Shown: one piece after another, positions 11,976 to 21,740 of the stretch | How the letters are laid out: each line of letters opens with the position of its first letter | Numbering within the stretch: position 1 is the first letter of the stretch | Assembly (NCBI GenBank): GCA_031472005.1 | Contig: PZJY01000007.1 | Coordinates: 1,658,347-1,722,346, forward strand | Direction of reading: 5' to 3' | DNA: 64,000 nucleotides | Source of the DNA: Tetracladium setigerum | Lineage: Eukaryota > Ascomycota > Leotiomycetes > Helotiales | Notes under the pieces: model-generated | The model's input: only the letters and a program-made list of their open reading frames with translations | Databases searched by the model: none | What the model was told of the DNA's origin: nothing | Program-made: the position numbers and the translations under genes

Positions 11976-14016
11976 ATGTCTTCCTCCAGAGCTGTGACTG
12001 CAGCTTTACGGCGTACTTCTGTACGACAATTGCCCTCCAGAACCTCTATACAACTTCTCCAAAGACGTTTGCAATCAACATGGATTTCGACACGCCCCCA
12101 CATATCTACCCCAAAGTCTAGGATCACAGCGAAGCTTCTCCATATCTGCCCCACGGATGTTTGCAGATGTCAATGAGGCCTTTGATCCAAGTTCAATTGA
12201 GCGGGAGAGCGATGAGGTGGACGTGTGTATTGTAGGCGGAGGTATAAAATTTCCCCACATGCGCAATCAGCACAACTAATTCGTATAGGCCCCGCTGGTT
12301 TGGCAGCTGCGATTCGATTAAAGCAATTGGCAAATGAAGCTGGCAATGAGGACTTCCGAGTTTTGTTATTGGAAAAGGCGGGGGAGATTGGGGCTCACAT
12401 TCTGTCCGGCGCTGTCCTCGAACCGACTGCCATCAACGAATTGATACCAGACTGGCTAGCCGAAGACAATGAGAACCGATTTCCAGATGTCACTCCAGCT
12501 ACTGGAGATAAGATGCGGTTCCTCACAAAAGGAAGCACAATTCCAATTCCTGCCCCACCGCAAATGAACAACCACGGGAATTATATTGTCAGTCTGAACC
12601 AATTTACAAAATGGCTTGGGGAGAGGGCAGAAGAGATTGGAGTTGAGGTATATCCAGGATTCGCAGCTTCGGAAGTTCTTTACAAATCAGACGGATCCGT
12701 TCAGGGAGTGGCCACCAACGACTTAGGTATTTCGAGGGAAGGGAAAAAGAAGGACAGCTTCGAAAGAGGAATGGAATTTCATGCCAGGATCACGCTTTTT
12801 GCAGAAGGTTGTCATGGCAGTCTCACAAAGCAAGTCATTAAAAAGTTTAATCTTCGGGAAGACAGCCAACCTCAAACATACGGCCTCGGCATCAAGGAAG
12901 TGTGGGAGATTGAACCCGAAAAGTTTAAGAAGGGAGAAATTGTACATTCATTGGGATATCCTCTGCCAGCGGATACCTATGGAGGAGGATGGATGTATCA
13001 CTTTGGGGATAACCTTGTGAGTGTTGGTTTGGTCGTTGGACTCGACTATGCAAATCCCTGGCTATCACCATACGGAGAATTTCAGAAGATGAAACATCAT
13101 CCACTCTACAAGTCAGTTCTTGAGGGAGGAAAATGCATCTCTTATGGTGCTCGAGTATTGAACGAGGGCGGTTTCCAATCAATACCAAAGGTTGCTTTCC
13201 CAGGCGGTGCATTGATTGGCGACACTGCTGGATTCTTGAACGTCCCCAAAATCAAGGGGACGCACACTGCTATGAAGTCAGGAATGCTTGCCGCAGAAGC
13301 TGCTTGGACAGCGCTCAGTAGCACTGATGATGGAACCGTCTTCCTCTACGATTATGAAGAGTCACTCAGAAAATCATTTATCTGGAAGGAGCTCAAGGCG
13401 GTCCGAAACATGCGGCCATCATTTCACTCGCCTCTGAAGCTGTACGGTGGCATCTTGTACTCTGGACTTGAAGCCTTTATCCTTAAAGGAATGGTACCTT
13501 GGACGTTGAAACACAAAGGAACTGATGCATCCGCTACCAAGGATGCCGATCAATGCAAGAAAATCGAATACCCAAAGCCAGATGGAAAGATCAGTTTTGA
13601 CATCTTGACCAGTGTGTCAAGAACAGGCACAAACCACGAAGAGGATCAGCCTGTCCATTTGAAGGTCAAGGACTGGGAGAAGCATGCCCAAGAGGAGTGG
13701 CCAAAATATAAAGGTGTTGAGAATCGATTCTGCCCTGCTGGCGTGTACGAATATGTTGAAGATGAAACGAAGGATCTTGGCGTGCGATTCCAGATCAATT
13801 CCCAGAAGTATGTTCATCTGTTCTGTATCGTGGTTGTGGATATGATGCTAAATCCAGAAATAGTTGCATTCATTGCAAGACATGTGATATTAAGGTGCCT
13901 AACCAGGGTATGTTTTCGATTCCTCTCATGTGTGTTCCTTCGCTAACTCGTCTGATACAGGTATCACGTGGACCTGTCCTCAAGGTGGGGAGGGTCCTAA
14001 ATACTTCATGACATAA
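11976..14016 (+). CDS. electron transfer flavoprotein-ubiquinone oxidoreductase
   Basis: Model join(11976..12020, 12130..12241, 12289..13807, 13864..13907, 13961..14016), 591 aa, phases consistent. The enzyme sits in the inner mitochondrial membrane, takes electrons from reduced ETF (fatty-acid and amino-acid oxidation) and passes them to ubiquinone. Evidence: FAD-binding VCIVGGGPAGLAAAIRL near the N-terminus; LLLEKAGEIGAHILSGAV; GLGIKEVWE; the GGALIGDTAGFLNVPKIKGT block; and a C-terminal 4Fe-4S domain with FCPAGVYEY and, after splicing, CIHCKTCDIKVP then ITWTCPQGGEGPKY. Two C-terminal introns are required to restore the Cys ligands. The weak point is the N-terminus. The presequence frame beginning at 11976 and the enzyme frame differ. 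The chosen 109-bp first intron (GTACGA to CACAG) joins them, but small sequence errors near 12,110-12,130 could equally explain the shift. Length is slightly below the roughly 600-630 aa usual for the family. Confidence 0.9.
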
Positions 14017-15087
14017 GGCAAAGGCGTGGGGTAGTCTTTTTGTATATATGTATGGTATTATGGGAAAGGTTGCATGGGTAAAACTGGGGTTGATTGGGAG
14101 GCAGCCAGAACCCAAGAAAAAGACTTGGAGGGCAACTTCAAGCAGATCGGGAGAAAGGAAATAAAAGAAAGGGTCATTTACGAGTTTCAGCAAGGAGTTT
14201 ATCAATACCAACTTTTTCCTTTGCAGTCTTGTGTGGAGAGGGTTCAAGCACGGCCCTTTCACGCTTGTGAGTTGGTAGGGAGGTACGATCTTACATGGTG
14301 GAGGAAGAAGAGCCACATCAAAGCACCACACCGAACAAGCCAAACAATTGCAGAGGAAGTTTACTCAACTAACCACCGAGTGGAAGTGAAAATCTCTTAT
14401 CTGAAAATTCATTATCCATTGTTAGCTTGTCCTGATGTCGGGTTCGTCAGCTCACCATGTTCCTAATTACTAGCCAGCCAGTTCAAGACTGCCTTCGCTC
14501 CCTAGACAGCAGATTAGATCAACAAACCTCCCCAGTCTCAAAGACCCCAGTTCAAATGTATCTCCAGTATCCAATCTGGTTCAACGTCTCCTCTTCATCA
14601 TTTCCCACTTTCTCAGCCTCTCACCACTCCACTTCACTCATTACCATCCATCTGTTCGTCCCAAAACCAACAAGCACTCCAAGCACTCCAAGTTCCAACT
14701 ACAAACCGAATATCAAGACCCACTCCCATCACCAACTCCTTCGGCTTAATCACAGTCGCAACCACTCTTTTTCAACAATTGATGAGAGATTATGTGCTCG
14801 CTTCTCCATTCTTGTCAATCCTAGGCTTGAGGAGAGGAGAGGGAAGGAGAGGGGAAGGAACATAATTTCACAGCGTCTCTTTGATCAAAACCATCTGAAC
14901 TAAGGCTTTTCTTGTTGTGGCCAGCAGTTATCTTATTGTGTGTGAAAACAGGTTAGTAGGTAGGGAGGGAGATCATACTTTTGTGTACTGTAAATGTGTA
15001 ATCGGTACAACGCTTTTTTCCATTTAATTGGATTCCTACTAAAATGATTCTGAGTTATGGTGCCTACATATTACCAGGTACATATAT
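14017..15087. other. 3' flank up to the retrotransposon
   Basis: No supported gene. This is AT-rich and CT-rich sequence between ETF-QO and the target-site duplication. Frames at 14074-14903 are low-complexity with no domain. Confidence 0.5.
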
Positions 15088-15092
15088 GTATA

Positions 15093-15321
15093 TGTCACAA
15101 AACAGCCGCATCATGTGATTATTTGCTTGATGTGGCGAGGTAGAGTGGCTGGTGCAATGCTTGCACCAGCGCACTGAACGTATATATAGAGTTCGCGTCC
15201 CCCTTTTTTCTGAGGTGGGACAAGAGTACAATTTACACCTTACTGTGAGGCTATTTGCAGCTTCACAACTCGCTCTCCACCACTATATTCAAAGCTCGAA
15301 CAGGTGCTATTACGTGTGACA
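15093..15321 (+). repeat. 5' LTR
   Basis: It starts TGTCACA and ends TGTGACA, a 7-bp terminal inverted repeat with the canonical TG...CA ends. A TATA-like TATATATAG lies at 15181-15189, a plausible U3 promoter. A perfect inverted repeat (arms CTGGTGCAA and TTGCACCAG, 3-nt loop) lies at 15149-15169. It appears identical base for base to the copy at 23547-23775. Confidence 0.95.
15181..15189 (+). promoter_or_regulatory. LTR TATA box
   Basis: TATATATAG sits about 140 bp before the LTR end and 257 bp before the polyprotein ATG. It is the best candidate for the start of the genomic transcript. Confidence 0.5.
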
Positions 15322-15336
15322 GTTACGAGTCCCGTT
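15322..15336 (+). other. candidate primer-binding site
   Basis: The bases right after the 5' LTR read GTTACGAGTCCCG. They do not begin with the TGG expected for a primer using a tRNA 3' end. They resemble the complement of a tRNA anticodon arm (loop CTCGTAA). Copia and Ty5 are known to prime from the anticodon region of a cleaved initiator tRNA, so a half-tRNA primer is a reasonable inference. Confidence 0.4.
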
Positions 15337-15445
15337 CGCAATTGGATTGAATTCCAAGAGCTTCCCTACGCATCGAAACCACCTGTTCGACGCTCGTCTT
15401 ATTCTCTCTCTCTCTCTATATCTACTTCTCCAGCTCGTCGCGAGC

Positions 15446-18400
15446 ATGGCCTCATCCGATGCACCGCTTGTCGCACACAAGCTTACCGACTTCCAATCAT
15501 GGCCGAATTGGTATCGCCAGCTCCAGATTGAGTGTCATGTACATGGCGTTTGGGAACGAGTAAATCCTGACGCCAGAGACACTCCTTCTGTCGAGAGCAG
15601 CGCTCCAAAGCTTCCTCCTTCGATCGAATCGCTCGTTGAACAAGAGAATCAGAAGCGCGCTGCAACGCATGCGAGCGCTCAAACTCAGCGCATGCAAACA
15701 AGAGCACTATCTGCAGAATCATCATCAGAAGCAACCGTAACACCGATCCTCGTCGAAGCGACCTTCGCAGATATACACCCTTTATATGCGGCACTTACCT
15801 CTGAGTACACAAGGCTCGAGAAAGCTCACGAGAAGGAAAAGGCTATATTCACTGCGCTACACAAGTGGATAGGAGCTACAGTTGATGCGACTATCTTGGA
15901 ACTCGCGCGCAATGAAACCCTCATAGAGGCCGGTCTGAAGCCATTCACTATTCAACAGCTTGTTCGAGTACTACGAAAGAACATAGCTCCCACTGACGCG
16001 TCCATCTTCCAGAGAGCGCGGGAAAACTACGCAAAGTCGATTAACGCGAACCAAATAGGACGAAAGGACGCTCGACGCTTTTTCACTGACTGGCAGCAAG
16101 CATACCAGGAAGGCGTGCTACTCAAAATCCCAGAAGTCGTCGAACCGATGGCAGCTCAGGACTTCCTTAAAGCAGCTGAAAAGTTCGTTCCAGATTGGTC
16201 TCGTACTCAACAAAACGTTATGACCACTGCGGAAGTCTCCGGAGTTACCCCTGAAAAAGCAACTCATCTCGGACGAATATTCTCAGCGCTCCTCAACAAG
16301 CAAGAAAATGAACCAAACAGAGCTCGTCATGGTAGAGGCGCTTTTGCTACTCTCGGACAACGCTCGGACTCCCCTTCCTCGTCAGCAAGCAGCAAGTGTC
16401 CATGTGATTCTCGACATCCTTGGAAAGCTGCTACTTGCCATGTAGTAATCGCTGTTGCGAAAGGCAAAAACTATAGAAATCTATCAGCTGAAGAACTCAC
16501 CAAGATCAGGAACAGACTCATAAGTGGAAAGTGGAACGAATTGGTCAAACAAATGAAGGAGAATGGAGTAGTGTTCGCACCAAACGGCACTACCTTCAGC
16601 GCTCCCAATCCCAACAAGCAGTCAAATGCAGGATCCAGCAAGACCCTAAAGCTACCATCTGAAGGTTTCAACGCGTGCATTATGGACCCAGCTTTGTTGA
16701 TGACAGAAGAGATTCTGGGGGTGTATGCGACTTCTGGCATCTCGACGCGCCATCCTCTCGCTGATTCAACGCTCGTTGACAACTGTGGCGCAATGCACCT
16801 TGTCAACAGCAGAGACCTTCTTGTTCCTGGAAGTTTCGTTAAATCTGGACCAGATGACATTTGTGAAGCCGGTACATCCTTTCTTCCAATCTCTGGTCGA
16901 GGCAAAAGGATCATTCCAAATGTCTTGACAGGACCGAAAGGACCTCGGACCGCGCCGCTAACGCTAAGCAACGTCGCGTGCATCGACGGCTTCCATACTA
17001 ACATCGTATCCGAGGCTCTTTTGTTGGCGGCTGACATCTGGTATCTTGGTTTGGATTGTTCACTGCGCGTTGGCACGTTGGAAAAGAATGCATTGGTAGC
17101 GCAGCTTGAGCGAAAGCACAAGCTGGTTTTCCTTCAATACAAACCTCTTTCCAACTATTCACATTCTCCACTTGAACAAGTGATAAACGAGCACTCAAAC
17201 AATGTATCTGAAGCGACAATACCACTCGTCATCCCACACAATATCTTCCCTTGGATGTTTCCAACGCTGCAAGGCGGTAACAATGCAAACAAGGAAAGCG
17301 CGACGAAAAGAGTTTTCAGATCAACTCGAGATTATCTACAACCTAGAAGTGATGAGAGCGAAGTCTGGCATGCAAGGTCCGGACATCTTGGACCTGATGC
17401 TTTGCAGAAACTGGTCTTACACGCTCGGAACGTTAAGATCCAGGGCGTGCCTCGATTGAAATGTCAACATTGCGCAGTTACTCACGCGCAGCAAGTCATA
17501 TCGAGGAGAGCGCCAGAGAGAAAGTCACCAAGGCCATTTTGGAGAATACAATGGGACCTATTTGACTTCACAGTAGCTTACAATAGATGTAGTTGGCTGC
17601 TCGTGATAAAAGACGAGTATAGTGGCATGCTCTTTGTTTACCCGCTTGTGAACAAGGACCAACACTCGGTGTTTGATACACTTGAACGCTTTGAAGCGTG
17701 GACGCAGAGGCAGTATAACCTCCCAATATGCATAATCAAGCATGACAATGATACATCAGTGATTCCTCCATGGGGAGTATCTGATTATGAGGAATGGGCA
17801 GACCAGCATGGGATAGAGCTCGAGCTCTCTCCGGCGCATACGCATGAGCCAAACGGAGGTTCGGAACGAGCAGGAAAAGAGATCATCGAGAAAGCGCTGA
17901 AAATGCAACTCGGTGCAAATCTGCCAGCCAACCTCTGGCCAGAGTTCGCGTATGCTGCCGCGCACCTATACAATATGAGCCCTGCGCAGCAGAATGATTG
18001 GCGCTCGCCAAAAGAGAAGCTAAACGCTTGGTTCCGAGGCTACTTTCGCTTCTTCACTCCAGCGATTATCTCAAGCATCACAGCTGATTTGAGGCCAAAC
18101 TGGAACGGAACCTTCGTCTATGGCTGTCGAGCGTACCCTCTCATGAACGACCGCGCGCTAAACAAAGACAGAAAAGAGTTCAAGGTATCACCAAGAGCCC
18201 ATATTGGTTATCTGGTCGGATACCAGGCTTCCAACATCTACAGAATATGGGTTCCAGCTCTGAAAAGGGTGTTGATCACTCGGAATGTAAGATTCGATGA
18301 AGATATCCTCTACTCGGCTGAACGAGAACGAGCGGAGGGCCCACCAATCGTACTCGCGAAGCAGATCGCTCTAGAAATTGAGTTGAATGAGGACATTCAG

Positions 18401-20893
18401 GACGCTGAAGAAATTTTCTCGAGCTTTCCTTTCCAACGAGAAACCCCAAAAGAGCAGCAAACAAGTGAATCCCCTGCGAGACAACCAGACAGCACTCAGT
18501 CAAACAAGCCATCTGATGTGGTACGAGGTGGACATTCACTACCTACGCCAGATCCCACTCCCGAGCCGGAAGTAAGGAGTGCGGTAACAACAAATCCAGC
18601 CACTGCGCGTCAAATCAGTGAAGTTGGTGACAGGTTAACCCGAGGGCCTCCTGATCATACCATGGACGAGCTCCATGAAGGCACGCACAGTGCGCTTGAC
18701 ACGCCCCTGACGGAGTCTTTGGAATCGCGACCCAGAGAAAATCGAAGGAAGTCTCAAGCAGAGTCCCGCAATCGAGCGGAAGGCATAGATTATGCGAGTG
18801 CGATTGGGCCGAGCCGGAAAACAATACCACAAGTGGTCATCCGAGCGAAACCAAGCGACTCAAATGTAGCTGTTGAGAGCGCGCAACTGGCCGCTCCAGC
18901 AAAGAAGACACGCCAAAGAAAGAAGCATGGGAACGCTACAAGAAGAAGCACCCGGATTCGAGGCGCAATCAACCCTGCAGAGGAAAGCTCGTCAACCAGT
19001 GTGCACGCTGTGTTGGAAGCTCTACCTGCTGCAGGAATTCGAAAGGACCAGCAACGTAGTTTTCATAACACGTTCTGGCCAGAAATCGAAAAGGCTCTTG
19101 GACCAAAAGACGAGCATAGAACAGTACATGCAGTATTCGCTGCTGCTGTGTCGCAGAATAGAAGCGCACGCAATGCACTGTATGCAACGCTCGGAGGTAG
19201 AGGAGTATTCAAGCCTCCAGTGCTCCTGAACAAGGACGCTAGGAAGGAAGTACTGCCTCTTCCCAAAATCCACCAGAGCAAAGCACCAAAGGTTCCGAAG
19301 AACTGGAAAGATCTAAAAGTTCATGAATTCGGAGCTCATTTCGAGAAAGATGCCGAGCTGGAAATAGGTAACTTGGAAGCTCGAGACTGCTGGAGGCAAA
19401 TCAGGTCGACTGATTCACAAGGACCCCATCTCCCCTTGATGTGGGTGTTTGCGTACAAAATTGATTCGGAAGGCTTCGTATCACGCTGTCGATCACGCAT
19501 TGTAGTTCGCGGTGACCTCCAAGACGAGCAGACAATCATCTCAACGTACGCGGCTACGCTAGCTGCGAGATCTTTCCGCATAGCTATGGCACTCGCTGCT
19601 CACTTCGACCTGGAGATTAAGCAATATGACGTTGTTAACGCTTTCATCAATGCAAAGAGAGATCCGCGCAGTCAACGAGTCATTTGTGCGCTCCCTGATG
19701 GCTTTAAAAAGCCAGGATGGTGCGTCGAAGTGGACAAAGCTCTGTACGGAATGAGGGATTCACCAGCACTCTGGTATCATGAATTTGCTGGAACTCTCAG
19801 ACGACTGGGGCTGATTCCTTGCCTTGAGGAGCCCTGCATCTTCATGAACAACGCTCGAACTCTCATAGTCGTGTTCTTTGTTGACGACGTACTCGTGTTC
19901 CATCATAGTGATGACGTTGTCATCGCTGCCAAATTTCTGAACGAGCTGAGGAAAGCATACGAACTGCGCGACATGGGAGACGCTGAGTGGTTCCTGGGGG
20001 TGAGAATCGTCAGAGACCGAAGAGCAAGAACAATCAGCTTAGTCCATGACACTTACATTGAGAAAATCGCGAAGAAATTCGGACTTGATACTTGGAAATC
20101 CCCGAGCACTCCGCTGCCTTATGGAGAGCTCGTCAAGTCATCCGGACAAGCGACGAAAGCAGAGATAAAGCGCTACCAAGAACTCGTTGGCTCTTTGCTA
20201 TACTCAGCGATCATGCTTCGGCCAGATGTAGCATTTGCTGCTGCACAATTGTCTCACTTCCTGACGAATCCAGACAAATCGCATAAAGACGCAGTCGAAT
20301 GGTCGATCAGATACCTCTACAGCACCCGCTTTCAAGCTATTGTCTTCGGTGGTGTCAAGAACAACGAGCTGCAAAAGCTACTATTGACTGATCTGAATGA
20401 CTTGGTCATCGCAACAGACGCTTCGTATGCCGACGATCCGGAAACTCGACGATCGTCGCATGGCTTCACTATGAGCTTGTTTGGAGGTCTGATTGACTGG
20501 AGAGCTGCAAGGCAAGACACTGTGACCACTTCAACAACTGAGGCAGAACTGCTCGGGGTGGCACATGTAGCAAAGCAAACGATGGCTTTGCAGCGCTTCT
20601 TTAGAGAACTCGAGCTCGATTTGCAACAGCCCTGGACTATCTGGTGCGACAATCAGCAAACGATAAGATTGGTTGCGCATGACAGGGAAAGAATCTCAAC
20701 AAAACTTCGTCATGTAGATATCCAGAACATGTGGTTGAAGCAAGAACATAGGAAAGGGACTTTTGAAGTTACCTACCTTCCAACAGACCAGATGCCAGCA
20801 GATGGATTGACTAAGAACCTCACTCGCGCCAAATTCGAACACTTCAGAGCGCTCCTCAACCTCCAGGATGTTAGCGCACAGATCGCGAAATGA
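15446..20893 (+). CDS. copia-type gag-pol polyprotein
   Basis: Intact frame of 1815 aa from the ATG at 15446 (context GAGCATGG). The frame is open further upstream but only from non-ATG codons. Order: gag-like region ending in a compact CPCDSRHPWKAATC cluster (C-x-C-x4-H-x6-C, about residue 315, an unusual knuckle); protease with DNCGAMHLVN in place of the usual DSGA; integrase zinc region WHARSGHLG...CQHC; integrase core with WDLFD, KHDND and the Glu in GGSERAGKE; reverse transcriptase with YDVVNAFINA and FVDDVLVF; RNase H with ATDASYADD, STTEAELLG and WCDNQQT, ending near ADGLTKNL. All catalytic acids I can place are present. The product would be cleaved by its own protease to give capsid and replication enzymes. 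There is no stop or frameshift between gag and pol. Confidence 0.95.
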   Translation: MASSDAPLVAHKLTDFQSWPNWYRQLQIECHVHGVWERVNPDARDTPSVESSAPKLPPSIESLVEQENQKRAATHASAQTQRMQTRALSAESSSEATVTPILVEATFADIHPLYAALTSEYTRLEKAHEKEKAIFTALHKWIGATVDATILELARNETLIEAGLKPFTIQQLVRVLRKNIAPTDASIFQRARENYAKSINANQIGRKDARRFFTDWQQAYQEGVLLKIPEVVEPMAAQDFLKAAEKFVPDWSRTQQNVMTTAEVSGVTPEKATHLGRIFSALLNKQENEPNRARHGRGAFATLGQRSDSPSSSASSKCPCDSRHPWKAATCHVVIAVAKGKNYRNLSAEELTKIRNRLISGKWNELVKQMKENGVVFAPNGTTFSAPNPNKQSNAGSSKTLKLPSEGFNACIMDPALLMTEEILGVYATSGISTRHPLADSTLVDNCGAMHLVNSRDLLVPGSFVKSGPDDICEAGTSFLPISGRGKRIIPNVLTGPKGPRTAPLTLSNVACIDGFHTNIVSEALLLAADIWYLGLDCSLRVGTLEKNALVAQLERKHKLVFLQYKPLSNYSHSPLEQVINEHSNNVSEATIPLVIPHNIFPWMFPTLQGGNNANKESATKRVFRSTRDYLQPRSDESEVWHARSGHLGPDALQKLVLHARNVKIQGVPRLKCQHCAVTHAQQVISRRAPERKSPRPFWRIQWDLFDFTVAYNRCSWLLVIKDEYSGMLFVYPLVNKDQHSVFDTLERFEAWTQRQYNLPICIIKHDNDTSVIPPWGVSDYEEWADQHGIELELSPAHTHEPNGGSERAGKEIIEKALKMQLGANLPANLWPEFAYAAAHLYNMSPAQQNDWRSPKEKLNAWFRGYFRFFTPAIISSITADLRPNWNGTFVYGCRAYPLMNDRALNKDRKEFKVSPRAHIGYLVGYQASNIYRIWVPALKRVLITRNVRFDEDILYSAERERAEGPPIVLAKQIALEIELNEDIQDAEEIFSSFPFQRETPKEQQTSESPARQPDSTQSNKPSDVVRGGHSLPTPDPTPEPEVRSAVTTNPATARQISEVGDRLTRGPPDHTMDELHEGTHSALDTPLTESLESRPRENRRKSQAESRNRAEGIDYASAIGPSRKTIPQVVIRAKPSDSNVAVESAQLAAPAKKTRQRKKHGNATRRSTRIRGAINPAEESSSTSVHAVLEALPAAGIRKDQQRSFHNTFWPEIEKALGPKDEHRTVHAVFAAAVSQNRSARNALYATLGGRGVFKPPVLLNKDARKEVLPLPKIHQSKAPKVPKNWKDLKVHEFGAHFEKDAELEIGNLEARDCWRQIRSTDSQGPHLPLMWVFAYKIDSEGFVSRCRSRIVVRGDLQDEQTIISTYAATLAARSFRIAMALAAHFDLEIKQYDVVNAFINAKRDPRSQRVICALPDGFKKPGWCVEVDKALYGMRDSPALWYHEFAGTLRRLGLIPCLEEPCIFMNNARTLIVVFFVDDVLVFHHSDDVVIAAKFLNELRKAYELRDMGDAEWFLGVRIVRDRRARTISLVHDTYIEKIAKKFGLDTWKSPSTPLPYGELVKSSGQATKAEIKRYQELVGSLLYSAIMLRPDVAFAAAQLSHFLTNPDKSHKDAVEWSIRYLYSTRFQAIVFGGVKNNELQKLLLTDLNDLVIATDASYADDPETRRSSHGFTMSLFGGLIDWRAARQDTVTTSTTEAELLGVAHVAKQTMALQRFFRELELDLQQPWTIWCDNQQTIRLVAHDRERISTKLRHVDIQNMWLKQEHRKGTFEVTYLPTDQMPADGLTKNLTRAKFEHFRALLNLQDVSAQIAK

Positions 20894-21740
20894 CCACCGC
20901 GCTTTCGATGATACCTTTGGATGCTTGTTATATGTTTTCATTTGTAATAATTCATTTGTTTACCTTGTTGTTTTTGGGTGACGCGCTTCGATGAATCTTC
21001 GGACTTCGACCTACACCTTTTACGTTTGTTTACATTTCGTTTATATGCACATTGCAACGCGCTTAGAATGTTTGTATTTGAAGCGTGTGAGTTGTTTTAA
21101 TTGTTTTTAGAGCTCAGGAAGGGAATGATCAAGCTCAGGAAGAGTATGTACAAGATGATGTTCAAGGAAGAAGCCTCTCAGGACTGGGTATCTCATGCAG
21201 AAAAGAAGTGAGGAAACAGAACGCCAGACCCAAATGCCGCTGCAAACATGCCAATCCAAAACGCCGTTGGAATCATCGAGCAGACAACCAATCCTTCCAG
21301 TGCGCCAGCAGAACGCGTCTCTCTCTGAGAGAAGAGACCAAAACTCCTTCCTCTGAGAGAAGAGACCAAAATCGGTTTCTCAGTGTGTATGCCAAGGCCA
21401 AATCGCGCTGCGGAAGAGTGTATATGTCGAACCGAAGAATGAGTGATCGAGCTTCCGATGAGAGTGTTTGCCGCGACGAATTCGTTTGTAGTGGTAAAAA
21501 GGTTGGTCGAGAGCGTCCAATACACCCATTCGGGTGTGAGAGAAGAGACCAAAACCTTGGTAGGCCTTGTGGGTAACGTTCCCAAGCGGTGTCTTTCCAA
21601 GCAGGACCTTCTCCGAGCACGGTACTTTCCGAAGCAACGCTCGTATGCAATGGGTAACGTTCCCAAGCGGTGTCTTTCCAAGCAGGCCACTTATCCGAGC
21701 ACGGTACTTTCCGAAGCACTGCTCTGCATTTGCAGGGCGA
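20894..21740. other. retrotransposon 3' non-coding region with direct repeats
   Basis: This lies between the polyprotein stop and the 3' end of the antisense gene. It holds two copies of a roughly 70-bp unit beginning GGGTAACGTTCCCAAGCGGT (21571 and 21652, period 81). It also holds three copies of GAGAGAAGAGACCAAAA near 21327, 21355 and 21537. I see no supported coding sequence. Confidence 0.6.
21571..21721. repeat. two-copy 81-bp-period direct repeat
   Basis: GGGTAACGTTCCCAAGCGGT followed by GTCTTTCCAAGCAGG occurs at 21571 and again at 21652. Both copies continue with TCCGAGCACGGTACTTTCCG, separated from the first part by a few divergent bases. The copies differ at only a handful of positions. 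Confidence 0.85.

Noticed and set aside
15347..15445. Longer polyprotein start
   Set aside because: The frame is open here but its first codon is TTG. The first ATG, in good context, is at 15446.
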